Origin: RQOF01 sp964461135 | GTDB lineage: Bacteria; Calditrichota; Calditrichia; RBG-13-44-9 | Assembly (NCBI GenBank): GCA_964461135.1 | Contig: CAYWTB010000030.1 | Span: forward strand, 1-45,638 | Reading direction: 5' to 3' | Length of the DNA stretch: 45,638 nucleotides | Part shown: piece by piece, positions 31,752 through 40,732 of the stretch | How the letters are laid out: each line of letters opens with the position of its first letter | Position numbering within the stretch: the stretch's first letter is position 1 | The notes under the pieces: model-generated | Databases searched by the model: none | What the model was told of the DNA's origin: nothing | Seen by the model: only the letters and a program-made list of their open reading frames with translations | Translations under genes and position numbers: made by a program

Positions 31752-33218
31752 TTATTCGGTTGTGATCTTCAAACCTTTTGCATTAAACAGGTTGATTTTC
31801 ACGGTCTCAGCAACTTCAACCGGATCATAAAGCACATCACAGACCAGGTTCCGGGCATTCCGGATTTCCGCAGAATTGTTTTCTTCATCGCATTTTACGA
31901 TGAAGCCATTATCTCCCAGAGTAGCCTGCCGATCAAATGCGCCAGCATCCCGCAATCGGTTCATGAAGAAAATGATGCTATCCCTCAGACGACCGCGTGT
32001 TTCCGCATCATTCGGTTCCTGCTCAACCCAACCGCAATTATTCTTGAAAGACTTGATCAAATAAGCAGCTAACCGCAGCGAATGAATCGAATACCATTTA
32101 TTATCAGTATTCGTACTGCAAGAAGTCCGGATAATAAATCCAGCACCGGGAACATTCATGATGGCATTACTCCGGTATCCATGAACAAGCAATTCCAGTT
32201 TTTGTGGATCATGGCCAGGGTATTGCAATTTCAGAACACCACGGAGAGCAGTGCTGTATCCTGCCGGAGCAATAAAAGACCACCCACCCCGACTCATGGG
32301 CTTACGAATAAATCCGGCACCAATGACATGACCATTCGGCAGAACCCAGATCGAAGATCCAAATCCATCATCAACATTCAACCACCCCAGATAATGAGCA
32401 GTTTGACCGTTCGTAGATGGGGTCAACATCACACTGTCAATATCTTCGGTGTATTCTGAACAGCTGACACCGATAGCATCACCACCCCTGCCAGCCAGAT
32501 AGGTGTCAAGAGCAGAAGTTATCGTACCACCCTGTGCCGGACCTGCATAACTGACAATATCCACATCATATCCGTCTAACAGGGAAAAATCAAAATCACC
32601 CACTACAGGAGCATCGGGATCCGTACCAGTGGCAAGAATCACAGTCTGTTCATCCATGCTGTGAGTCGCGGGACTTGCAATTACATTCGAAGCCCTGATA
32701 TACCGACTTCCGGTAAAGGGATTATTCAGCTTTCCCTCAATATTCGAAAGCGTCACACCATCCCAAACCTCTACCACATCACCTTTATATTTCACAACCA
32801 TGGCGTAATCCACGACATTCAGAGAAATAGTCACGCTTAAATCATTTCCCCATAAACCCGGATCTGCATCATTCTTATAAGCAGCCGAAAGCGTTACCAC
32901 CGGGACTGCAGTTTCCATTACATCACCGGTTGCAGCTGTTCCTGCAGTAGTTCCCACAACTCGCACTCCATAAACCTTTGCACCATATTCCTTGCAATTC
33001 TCAAACAAGCCTTTCAAAGCATAATACCCGAATTTCGATTTATCGGGTCCACCAAAAACCACTTCTGCATCAGTCAGATTGGTTACGAGCACTGGTTTTT
33101 CAACTGGTCCTCTTACGCAATCCAGCAACATACCAACAGTGTTGATATCAGAAGGCAGAATGGTAGGCGTACTTTTAGCTTCTTGCTTCGAAACGATTAA
33201 TCCAATTTTCTCGCCCAT
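31752..33218 (-). CDS. contractile tail sheath protein
   Basis: 488 residues. The N-terminal VGMLLDCVRGPVEKPVLVTN and the segment YALKGLFENCKEYGAKVYGV are sheath signatures, and the C-terminal FFMNRLRDAGAFDRQATLGD fits the domain that locks onto the tube. It contracts to drive the tube through the envelope. Adjacent to the tube gene. Ribosome site AAGGAG. Confidence 0.9.
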   Translation of the reverse strand: MGEKIGLIVSKQEAKSTPTILPSDINTVGMLLDCVRGPVEKPVLVTNLTDAEVVFGGPDKSKFGYYALKGLFENCKEYGAKVYGVRVVGTTAGTAATGDVMETAVPVVTLSAAYKNDADPGLWGNDLSVTISLNVVDYAMVVKYKGDVVEVWDGVTLSNIEGKLNNPFTGSRYIRASNVIASPATHSMDEQTVILATGTDPDAPVVGDFDFSLLDGYDVDIVSYAGPAQGGTITSALDTYLAGRGGDAIGVSCSEYTEDIDSVMLTPSTNGQTAHYLGWLNVDDGFGSSIWVLPNGHVIGAGFIRKPMSRGGWSFIAPAGYSTALRGVLKLQYPGHDPQKLELLVHGYRSNAIMNVPGAGFIIRTSCSTNTDNKWYSIHSLRLAAYLIKSFKNNCGWVEQEPNDAETRGRLRDSIIFFMNRLRDAGAFDRQATLGDNGFIVKCDEENNSAEIRNARNLVCDVLYDPVEVAETVKINLFNAKGLKITTE

Positions 33219-33264
33219 TTTACTGACTCCTTACTTTTAATATTTTGTCCAACCTTAAATTAAA

Positions 33265-33543
33265 TTAGACCTTCTGAATCCAGCCCTCTTTTTCAAGCTT
33301 CCTATAAGCAGGCGAATCAAAGACTTTCGGATCAACCGATGGTATTTCCTGGCCTGCCTGCAATACCAGACGTTTCTGGGGTTGACTGATTTTACGCTTT
33401 CCAACAACAGCGTCCCTATAATCATAGGGAACTGAGACCAACTGGCCGGATATATTTTTAATTCCAGGATTTTTGGTTTTAGGTTTCTGGACTTCAACAA
33501 CTTCCGGCTTTTCCTTTTTCACATCTTTCTTAGTGTCTCCCAT
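33265..33543 (-). CDS. hypothetical protein upstream of sheath
   Basis: 92 residues. Lys/Pro/Glu-rich disordered N-terminus, then a short basic fold. Ribosome site AAGGAGG. Small genes of this kind before the sheath often encode a minor neck or tail protein; no family recognised. Confidence 0.65.
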   Translation of the reverse strand: MGDTKKDVKKEKPEVVEVQKPKTKNPGIKNISGQLVSVPYDYRDAVVGKRKISQPQKRLVLQAGQEIPSVDPKVFDSPAYRKLEKEGWIQKV

Positions 33544-33560
33544 GGGAAACCTCCTTTCAT

Positions 33561-34523
33561 TTACAATAACGATGTGTCTAATTCTCTCAACACTAAATTA
33601 TCAAAATATCGCTCACCAAGAGCGCCATCATCCATTCTCAAACCTATTGCTAAACTTGAATTAGTTGAATAAAATTCTAATTCATGTTGTCCGTTCGTCA
33701 CCTGTTTAGAAATATGCTGAAACCAACTATCGCCACCCATTTCACCCATCCAAAGCACAGCATAGGCACCACCCACAACTTCAACATCAACACTCAAACG
33801 ATACCGCTTGTTAACTGCACCACTGGCTTTTATCACCCTTAAAATTCCAGCATCGGCAGAGGCATTCGAAATCCGGACTCTGTTATTCAAGATCTCAGAC
33901 GTTACCGTTCCCCAATAGTCAATCCAATTATTTCCAACATCTTGATTGTTTGCCCGATCAAAACCATCAGTAAAAATCGTCTGAAACATACCGTCAGCCC
34001 GCACATCAATCCGGACATTATCAATAGCAAGCTGAGTTTCCGGCAGAATCATTTCCACTGGCACATAAATATCACAATTCAATACAAACTGGAAAGTACC
34101 ATCACCTATCCCCGGAATCTCACTGATGCCAGAATGGAAAAGATCATAGCTCTCCGCATCAATCGTGACGTACTGATGGTTCATACTTCTTGGAAACCTT
34201 TTTCCCACAGCGTATAACAATGATCTGTATGTAGCAAAATCTTTGGCAAAACCACTCACCTGATACCGGAACATTCGCAATTCAGGTGGACGATGGATAA
34301 TCACATCCGGATCATTTGGCACAGTTACCCTGTGCGTCCAAACCTGTCTCAAGGACGGAACTGGGGCAAATGGTTGAATAATAATTGACGGATATTCCGG
34401 TGTCGTTTTCAATTTTGGATCGGGATTGAAAAACTTAACCGGAACATTTTGACTATCAACCATTATCTGGTTTTCCAGTAATGCCATAAAAGCGTTGTCT
34501 ACATCAATCAATTCAGTGACCAT
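33561..34523 (-). CDS. neck/tail-terminator-like protein with C-terminal jelly-roll domain
   Basis: 320 residues. Residues 1-185 resemble a tail terminator/head-closure protein by position and by the ending FQFVLNCDIYVPVE. From about 190 a beta jelly-roll begins (FTDGFDRANNQDVGNNWIDY to YFDNLVLREL), similar to lectin-like or carbohydrate-binding domains. A carbohydrate-binding-type module on a neck protein would project from the virion. The start is 16 bp before the upstream gene's stop. Confidence 0.6.
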   Translation of the reverse strand: MVTELIDVDNAFMALLENQIMVDSQNVPVKFFNPDPKLKTTPEYPSIIIQPFAPVPSLRQVWTHRVTVPNDPDVIIHRPPELRMFRYQVSGFAKDFATYRSLLYAVGKRFPRSMNHQYVTIDAESYDLFHSGISEIPGIGDGTFQFVLNCDIYVPVEMILPETQLAIDNVRIDVRADGMFQTIFTDGFDRANNQDVGNNWIDYWGTVTSEILNNRVRISNASADAGILRVIKASGAVNKRYRLSVDVEVVGGAYAVLWMGEMGGDSWFQHISKQVTNGQHELEFYSTNSSLAIGLRMDDGALGERYFDNLVLRELDTSLL

Positions 34524-35011
34524 CCCATGACCTCATTCCAGAGTTCTCTTAAATTCGTATTAATTACCGTGTCCAGCTCTGCCCTCAATTCATCAGCAGT
34601 AGGGCGAAAAGTAGGACGAGCAGGGATACTCCTATCGAGTCTCCCGTATTCATGCACCAATGCCAGAAGGGCAACATCAATCTTTGCCATCTGATGAATC
34701 TTGCCCTCTTTAATTCCCACGAATCTTTTACCAAATCCTTCATGATACACCTTCACCGTTTCAAACATTTCATGCGTAGCCAAAAGAATTCTTGAATCTA
34801 AACCCATTCGCTCTTTCCATCTTCTGTACCATTCGCTCAACGGTTTCAATGGTAAATCTTGCTCTATAAAATGATCTTGCAACTTTTTGTAATAACTTTC
34901 CGCAATCTTCTGAGCCAATTCATCCGTCAGGCTCCTGAAAAATTCCGGCAGTCTGGTTATTGCAGTCTTTACTTTTTGCCAATCACCGTATGTTTCTATT
35001 GTTGGTTGCAT
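34508..35011 (-). CDS. virion morphogenesis protein (HK97 gp10/gpS-like neck protein)
   Basis: 167 residues. The motif LALVHEYGRLDRSIPARPTF, with E-Y-G and I-P-A-R-P-(T/F), is diagnostic of the gp10/gpG/gpS neck and tail-completion family. The position between neck proteins agrees. It overlaps the preceding gene by 29 bp. Confidence 0.8.
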   Translation of the reverse strand: MQPTIETYGDWQKVKTAITRLPEFFRSLTDELAQKIAESYYKKLQDHFIEQDLPLKPLSEWYRRWKERMGLDSRILLATHEMFETVKVYHEGFGKRFVGIKEGKIHQMAKIDVALLALVHEYGRLDRSIPARPTFRPTADELRAELDTVINTNLRELWNEVMGWSLN

Positions 35012-35255
35012 CGATCTTCAACACCGTGTTTAAAATTAATAGTTTCCGATATATCCTCCCGATCACACCATTTACTGCATCATCAACCGAGTCCTTCTGA
35101 GTCTTACCCTTTTTCATATTTTTGAATATCGAAACTACAATCTCCCAAAACTCATCATCGTTTTCCGTTAATTTCGGATATTCAACCTCGGTCTTTTCTT
35201 TTGCCTTTGCCCACAGCCGTCCATCAGCTTTTGTCTTTACCAAATTCGCAGGCAT
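34983..35255 (-). CDS. hypothetical neck-region protein
   Basis: 90 residues, basic. ADGRLWAKAKEKTEVEYPKL followed by VVSIFKNM is the pattern of small helical proteins found between neck genes; no family assigned. Ribosome site AAGGAG, touching the previous gene. Confidence 0.65.
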   Translation of the reverse strand: MPANLVKTKADGRLWAKAKEKTEVEYPKLTENDDEFWEIVVSIFKNMKKGKTQKDSVDDAVNGVIGRIYRKLLILNTVLKIDATNNRNIR

Positions 35256-35256
35256 A

Positions 35257-35673
35257 CTAACTCCTTAATGGTTTTTCCTTGCCCAACTCTATTCGTGTTA
35301 CAATAGACGATCCATACATCCTTGGTTTTGGATCGATTCGTACAATCTCATATTCAACACCATCATATATGAACCATCCTTTTTCTCTTTGAATATTAAC
35401 TGCCTTACTCTCTATATCCATAGTCGGAATAGTCAATAAAAGCCGGCAATCATCCGATACGCCCAGGGCTTTTCTTGTTTTATCGCTCTGAACAAATACA
35501 ACCGAGCATAACAGAGTCACATCGGTATAGGATTCGGTATTCAAAATACCAAATCGAGCATCGATATCAGATCCAGCAACATTCAGTTCACGATACGTGA
35601 CTGTCAGAAGAACATCGTCCTGAAACACTTCCAATATTTCTTCTTTCAGTTCATCAAATTCATCCTGTTCCAT
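35257..35673 (-). CDS. head-tail joining protein
   Basis: 138 residues, beta-rich with conserved-looking ...IYDGVEYEIVRIDPKPRMYG near the end, as in tail-attachment and head-closure proteins. It starts at the stop of the next gene upstream and lies between adaptor and neck genes. Confidence 0.6.
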   Translation of the reverse strand: MEQDEFDELKEEILEVFQDDVLLTVTYRELNVAGSDIDARFGILNTESYTDVTLLCSVVFVQSDKTRKALGVSDDCRLLLTIPTMDIESKAVNIQREKGWFIYDGVEYEIVRIDPKPRMYGSSIVTRIELGKEKPLRS

Positions 35674-36419
35674 TAAAACACTCCATACGAAAAATCTGCA
35701 ACTTTTTCAAATCTATCCATGTACCGATCACTCTCATCTTCAAAGTCTTTAGCGTTGTCTTTGATATCCGGAATTCCATCCATCGCAATGGTCTTTTCCC
35801 TTTTGACCTGAACCGCAACCTCCCTTAATGCCTGTGCGGTAGCATAATTCAGGACCGCTTCAAGTAAATCTTCGTTTAAATAGGATTCAGCCGGAATCAG
35901 AAAATATTCCACAGATAAACTTCCCGAAGTCGGATACATAAAGACAATCTTTCGATTGATGTTGTCCAGCTTGAAATTGCTGATAATCGTTCTTTCATGT
36001 CCTTCCCAGATAACCTTATGTTCAAACAACTCAACCTGGTCCAATTCCACTTTTTTTACCCGAATACAATCATCGGGATAATCGTATTCCGTTGCCTGAG
36101 TCAAGGTTTGAATGGCCAACCCCTTAAAAGGTCTCCGCTTTCCCAATTCCCTTAATCCATTCGAAACCATGGATTCCAGACGATCAGCCAGTAAACCACT
36201 CACCCGAAAATCACCAATCACTTCCTCGTCCGTACCATTGCCATAATAGAAATGATGCTTATCAGCAGATACATATAACTGACTCTGGACTTGTGTGGTC
36301 TTATTCTCACTCGTAATATCTGTATAGACAATTCCAACACTCTTGTCCGCACAGAAATATTTCTTAATCTTTTTATCGCCAATCCGCTGAACCAATTTGT
36401 CAAACAGGGTCATTGCCAT
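35673..36419 (-). CDS. putative head completion/adaptor protein
   Basis: 248 residues. Helical and beta parts, including DYPDDCIRVKKVELDQVELF and LLEAVLNYATAQALREVAVQ, resembling gp6-type connector adaptors. Ribosome site AGGAG. An operator lies at 36481-36496 upstream and a solo palindrome beyond it. The assignment rests mainly on gene order. Confidence 0.5.
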   Translation of the reverse strand: MAMTLFDKLVQRIGDKKIKKYFCADKSVGIVYTDITSENKTTQVQSQLYVSADKHHFYYGNGTDEEVIGDFRVSGLLADRLESMVSNGLRELGKRRPFKGLAIQTLTQATEYDYPDDCIRVKKVELDQVELFEHKVIWEGHERTIISNFKLDNINRKIVFMYPTSGSLSVEYFLIPAESYLNEDLLEAVLNYATAQALREVAVQVKREKTIAMDGIPDIKDNAKDFEDESDRYMDRFEKVADFSYGVF

Positions 36420-36480
36420 GATCTTTTCTCCTGAATCCTTTTATTATAACACACAGTATTTCTCTATCACTCATCAATAA

Positions 36481-36496
36481 GTTTTGCATACTAAAC
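36481..36496 (-). promoter_or_regulatory. GTTTAG-family operator
   Basis: GTTTTGCATACTAAAC, upstream of the 35673-36419 gene; TTGTTC lies 5 bp before it on the minus strand and AAAACT 16 bp beyond. It follows the solo palindrome at 36519-36533. Confidence 0.6.
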
Positions 36497-36518
36497 TTAT
36501 TGAACAAAAAATTTTTAC

Positions 36519-36533
36519 GTGCCACTGTGGCAC
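36519..36533. repeat. solo palindrome of the CCAC(A/T)GTGG family
   Basis: GTGCCACTGTGGCAC with flanking ACACGGAACC, 27 bp past the stop of 36561-36890. On the minus strand a run of T follows, so it may also act as a weak terminator. Confidence 0.55.
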
Positions 36534-36560
36534 ACGGAACCACTCCAAAAACTTTCCACT

Positions 36561-36890
36561 CTAATCTTCCTCATAATGACAAAAAAATTGTATATCATGA
36601 ATCTTCACAAAACCCTGATTCGCTTGTAATGCCTTAATAGTATGCGGTTTTGCAATAATAGCAGTATCATAATGAATATCTCCTTCTTGGACACCCTCTC
36701 TTAATACCTGAGAATTACTAAAATGCCAACCCAACCATCTCATAATAGTTTTATTGGCACAGCGAATCTTTGTCTGGCCTCGATCTTCCAGAACATGAAC
36801 TACAGCCACAATCGGAAATCCTTGAAACTTGTGAATAATGTCGGTTTCATTGGGTTCCGGATCCAGCATTTGAAAATACAATCGTGGCAT
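36561..36890 (-). CDS. hypothetical structural-region protein
   Basis: 109 residues, with LYFQMLDPEPNETDIIHKFQ and a compact alpha/beta core; unknown family. It lies between the head morphogenesis and adaptor genes. Ribosome site AAGGGAG. Confidence 0.65.
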   Translation of the reverse strand: MPRLYFQMLDPEPNETDIIHKFQGFPIVAVVHVLEDRGQTKIRCANKTIMRWLGWHFSNSQVLREGVQEGDIHYDTAIIAKPHTIKALQANQGFVKIHDIQFFCHYEED

Positions 36891-36902
36891 TCGCCAACTC
36901 CC

Positions 36903-38738
36903 TTACAAATTAAAATAACCCTTTAGAAACATGGCTTTACGATATAATATCGTACCCTTTAAATATTTTTCCAAATACTTTTGCATCTCCCTACCATCAT
37001 TAAGCAAATAAGCCATCGTATCAGCCCAATCCTCATGCGGATTTTTCTCACAATTCTTGGTAAAAAAATAATCCCGGCCAATATATCCAGGTTTCTTATT
37101 CCAGTTCTCATCATCAAAAACGAACTTAGGCTTTTTATTCGTATGGATCCAACTAAATTCGGCAAACTTTTTAAATGCACTCGAATGATTATAAGCTATT
37201 GCGTGAGACCACTCATGAAAAGCTGTTCGGATTACCCCATTCCGATAAGACTGTCTCGTGCCTTTGGCTAATTCAACTATTCCCGGGCGACTAAAAACCA
37301 ATCTCTTTGTTTCCAAATCATGGTATCCAGCCGTCAAAGTATCTGGCCCTTGACCAGTTCTAATAATTTTTGCATTAATCATTGTTGCATCCGTTATCAT
37401 GGCTTTCACCATTTCCTCAAAACTTGGCATACTGTCAATTGCAGAAGAAAAAGCATTCAATTCTTCCAAGGTCCAACTTCCATGAACTGAAACTCCCGCA
37501 ATATCTTTGATATAGCTGATAGCATCATAATTGTCAACAAAATCACCAATTTTCTCAATAGCCAATCCTACACTTTGGGGATTATCTTCGGTATCCTGTT
37601 CGTACTGTTTGATAACATTACGAGCCACATCATCATGTTGATCACCCTCAACTACCACACCCTTACCATCATCATCATAAAAAAACTGGAGCCGGCAGTC
37701 ACAGTTCACTACATTCTTGGCAGACGCGTTTTCATCATGTGGTCTTTTCATTTCTTCACCATCCACAACATATTTTTCTTCAAACCGGATCCGTTTCATG
37801 TGTACTTCGGCATGAGTCTTTCTTTTCGATTTTCTTTGTCTTTGTATCCACTGCTTATCGACTTTAACAGCCTGCTTTTTAACCAATTCTTCTACAAACT
37901 CATACTCCCCAAAATTCGCTGCACCCGAAATTTCTGTTTTCGCAATCGTCCGGGCATTGTAATACGGAGTCTTATCGTATCCAGCAAGAGCCGAATCCAC
38001 CCGGTTCGTTATCTGTTCTGCGGTTTCACCCTTAACATATCCCTTAGCCAGGGTATCGTTCAAATTACTTCTAACGGTATCCGTCATACCCCTGACGGTT
38101 TTCAAATATCTCTGCCTATCAACCAACCAATCAGTTGCTCGATCATTGTAAGCGGTGAATCTTTTGGCAACTTGCGGATTGACCGAAATCTTAAAAGGGG
38201 CAGGAGAAGCTGACTTATTAATCACATCCTTCACCGTTACTTTGGGCGGAGCATTCACCACATTAGCAGTTGCATACCGGAACAAGTCAGCTTTCCTGTC
38301 AAAATCCCTTATTCCTTTTCGGAACATCTGTGTTCTTTTGTTCAATGAAACAGAAACATTGTCCCACATTTCACCCGATGCCACTTTCATAGCCTGACTC
38401 TGTGCAAATGAAAGAATAGCCCCCAAAGCCACCGAATATGATACATATTTCCTTCTTTTAGCATTCTGATCATCTGATATGTATGAATAGATGTTCCAAT
38501 CAATCGATTCATTTTTCGGTACCTCAATAGAATCAAAATCAGCAATCCTTTGGCGCAACAATGCCATTATATCATCTGTGATCTCGGCTTCGGATTTCTG
38601 CCTGTCTTTTCCAGATTCGATTACCTGATTCAGATCTTTACGAACGTAATCACCTACTTCACCAAATAATTCAGCAAGCATATCCGTGATCTGATTTTCC
38701 AGTTCATCTATAGCAGTAAATTTGGGGGCTAATTCCAC
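36903..38738 (-). CDS. Mu F-like head morphogenesis protein fused to a zinc metallopeptidase-like domain
   Basis: 611 residues from a GTG start with AGGAG 8 nt upstream. Residues about 200-355 resemble minor head protein F: RTIAKTEISGAANFGEYEFV and the ending CDCRLQFF. From about 400 a second domain follows with His508-Glu-Trp-Ser-His512 (HEXXH, the zinc metallopeptidase signature) and HEDWADTMAY at 568-577, where Glu569 or Asp573 could be a third ligand. Whether the peptidase acts on capsid proteins, on host targets after injection, or is inactive cannot be seen. Mu F proteins are sometimes fused to enzymatic, toxin-like ends. Confidence 0.75.
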   Translation of the reverse strand: MELAPKFTAIDELENQITDMLAELFGEVGDYVRKDLNQVIESGKDRQKSEAEITDDIMALLRQRIADFDSIEVPKNESIDWNIYSYISDDQNAKRRKYVSYSVALGAILSFAQSQAMKVASGEMWDNVSVSLNKRTQMFRKGIRDFDRKADLFRYATANVVNAPPKVTVKDVINKSASPAPFKISVNPQVAKRFTAYNDRATDWLVDRQRYLKTVRGMTDTVRSNLNDTLAKGYVKGETAEQITNRVDSALAGYDKTPYYNARTIAKTEISGAANFGEYEFVEELVKKQAVKVDKQWIQRQRKSKRKTHAEVHMKRIRFEEKYVVDGEEMKRPHDENASAKNVVNCDCRLQFFYDDDGKGVVVEGDQHDDVARNVIKQYEQDTEDNPQSVGLAIEKIGDFVDNYDAISYIKDIAGVSVHGSWTLEELNAFSSAIDSMPSFEEMVKAMITDATMINAKIIRTGQGPDTLTAGYHDLETKRLVFSRPGIVELAKGTRQSYRNGVIRTAFHEWSHAIAYNHSSAFKKFAEFSWIHTNKKPKFVFDDENWNKKPGYIGRDYFFTKNCEKNPHEDWADTMAYLLNDGREMQKYLEKYLKGTILYRKAMFLKGYFNL

Positions 38739-38749
38739 AGAAACACTCC

Positions 38750-39217
38750 TTAGTCAGAATTTTCAGACTTTCCCTCTTTTTTCTTCTTAATAGAAGCTTT
38801 TCTCTTTTCAGCCAAGTCCAGGAGTTTTTGACGTTCCTGTTCCACAATCGATTTTGACATTTCCGGATCTTTAGGTTTTTCACCCTCATCATCAGGATTT
38901 TCCACTTTCTCAGGTTCTTTAGGATTTTCTGAATCTTTTGGATCGGGTGGATCTAACGGTTCTGTCGGTTCAGGTGGTCCATCAGGGAATCCATTTTCCT
39001 TCTTTTCATCCCCATCCTGAACCGGACTACTGATACTGGCTTCCACTTCCTGTTCCTGATTGATCTTCTCATAATCTGGACAGAACCACGGCTTTTGAGA
39101 TTCATGCAATTCTTTGGCAGTTACAGCATCCGTTAAAACGGTTTGTCCGGTCTGCAATACGCGATCTCCCCAAAAACAAGGAGCCTTACCTTGCCATACT
39201 AACTTTACTTGTTTCAT
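38750..39217 (-). CDS. hypothetical acidic Pro/Glu-rich protein
   Basis: 155 residues. The first 50 residues look folded (KLVWQGKAPCFWGDRVLQTG), with a DYEKINQEQ end; the remainder is Pro/Glu/Asp-rich and then Lys-rich, surely disordered. It lies between the capsid and Mu F genes. Ribosome site ACGAGG. Similar disordered proteins near capsid genes may be head accessory proteins, but nothing specific is seen. Confidence 0.65.
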   Translation of the reverse strand: MKQVKLVWQGKAPCFWGDRVLQTGQTVLTDAVTAKELHESQKPWFCPDYEKINQEQEVEASISSPVQDGDEKKENGFPDGPPEPTEPLDPPDPKDSENPKEPEKVENPDDEGEKPKDPEMSKSIVEQERQKLLDLAEKRKASIKKKKEGKSENSD

Positions 39218-39256
39218 GATTCTACCTCGTGTTTATTGACGGTTTCCAATTAACAA

Positions 39257-39288
39257 AAAGCGGGCGGGATCTTGTCCCAACCCGCTTT
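39257..39288 (-). terminator. intrinsic terminator after the capsid gene
   Basis: AAAGCGGG (39257-39264) pairs with CCCGCTTT (39281-39288); on the minus strand TTTTTG follows. It limits read-through from the capsid gene. Confidence 0.75.
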
Positions 39289-39316
39289 GATCTCAATCAA
39301 CTTCGGAATGCTTGGT

Positions 39317-40732
39317 TTACGATCCGGTATTGACCACAGTGACAAGACTCAGCTTGTCCTGGATCGGGGTCGTAAGGGCATCTTCCTGGTAAGCGTAATA
39401 CTCTTTACCAGCAATCAGGCGACCATCGGCATCCCGGGCCTCTACCGGTCCTTGCAGATGCAGGGGCTCATACTGACGGAAGATTGTCGCCTTATCATCC
39501 GTGATCAGGATGAATTCATTCGGGAACACTTTGCTTGCCCAGTGTGGCAGGCCAGCAGTAATTCCGTAGTTTCCTTCCTTGATCGGCTGAACCTGATCAT
39601 AGCCTTTCCGTTTGTTAAGCGGAGTATAGGCTTTCGCCTGCTGTAACCAGTTTCCGGAGGTCAAACTGGAAAGAACCATATTGGGTTCGTATCCCCGATC
39701 CTGAGAATGAGCAGCAATTTGATCCTCAACCTTGAACAGCAATTTGCTCATGAAGGCATCCCATTCCTGAGTGCCAAGATCATTCAGATCAAACCGGACT
39801 TCATTGACCACTTCTTTTCCCACAACAGAAATCGTATGGGTGCTGGTGGGAGCAGTCGGAACACCACTGGCATTCACAAACTGAACAGTGCCATAAGCAA
39901 AATTCGGAATGTAATACAGACCCTGAGAATTTTCGGTAGTGGAATCATATCCATATAGACCGCAAGCCTCACTATTAACCAAAACAGCGAGATCCGTTCC
40001 CATAGAGATCGAACCACCACTGGTAACGGTGTACAAAGAAGCAGAACCATCACCAGTATCAGAGAAATTCAGGGTGATTGCATTGTATTCCATGGCAGCA
40101 CCAAGCATGTTCAGGAACACTTCTTGCTGGAGCGCCCGGCGAATATCATCAACCAGGTTGGTCAGTGCCTGGGCAACGCCAGTGATATTCGGTTTGCGTT
40201 TCGCCCGGGTAATAAATTCCTCAGAAAGCACGGTTTCCAGTTTCCGGGCAACCGCATCAATGGGATACCAGCTGGTGACCAGCTTACCACGAGACATGGG
40301 CTGTAATTCGCCAGGTTTCAGATTTGCAATCTGCAATTTCGTGGGTTTATAGGTACGAGCACTTCCGGTTTCACGGATCCATTTGGTTATCGGAATGGTG
40401 TCCCGATCATTGTCCATGCTTCCAAAGTCAGTGATCTGGGGAACAATAAAATTCGCATAGACTTCGGTCAGAATAATCCGGGAAATCGTAACCGGGGTTT
40501 GAAAATCAACGGTTGTGGTGGCATCTAAAATAAATTTACCTTCCTGGGCCAAGTGAGCACCCCAACGCTGGTCAAATACTTTTAACAGATTCCGGAGAAC
40601 AGGGTCTTCCGGCATGACGATCTTCTCAACTTTAACACCATGCTGAGAACGGAACTGACCAGTACCCACTAAACTATCAGTCAGAACCTTCACACCATTC
40701 AATTCATTCGGAACAACTTTAATTTCGTCCAT
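39317..40732 (-). CDS. candidate nested capsid-only product of the fusion gene
   Basis: In-frame internal ATG at 40732 preceded by GGAAGGAG (40748-40741) with 8 nt spacing, giving a 471-residue protein that starts just before the capsid domain. This length fits a normal major capsid protein. Evidence is the ribosome site and position; the same bases must also code for the fusion, so chance cannot be excluded. Confidence 0.5.
   Translation of the reverse strand: MDEIKVVPNELNGVKVLTDSLVGTGQFRSQHGVKVEKIVMPEDPVLRNLLKVFDQRWGAHLAQEGKFILDATTTVDFQTPVTISRIILTEVYANFIVPQITDFGSMDNDRDTIPITKWIRETGSARTYKPTKLQIANLKPGELQPMSRGKLVTSWYPIDAVARKLETVLSEEFITRAKRKPNITGVAQALTNLVDDIRRALQQEVFLNMLGAAMEYNAITLNFSDTGDGSASLYTVTSGGSISMGTDLAVLVNSEACGLYGYDSTTENSQGLYYIPNFAYGTVQFVNASGVPTAPTSTHTISVVGKEVVNEVRFDLNDLGTQEWDAFMSKLLFKVEDQIAAHSQDRGYEPNMVLSSLTSGNWLQQAKAYTPLNKRKGYDQVQPIKEGNYGITAGLPHWASKVFPNEFILITDDKATIFRQYEPLHLQGPVEARDADGRLIAGKEYYAYQEDALTTPIQDKLSLVTVVNTGS

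Noticed and set aside
37575..38213. Plus-strand open frame of 212 codons opposite the Mu F-like gene
   Set aside because: Antisense shadow; Phe/Ile/Ser-rich and unlike any protein family.
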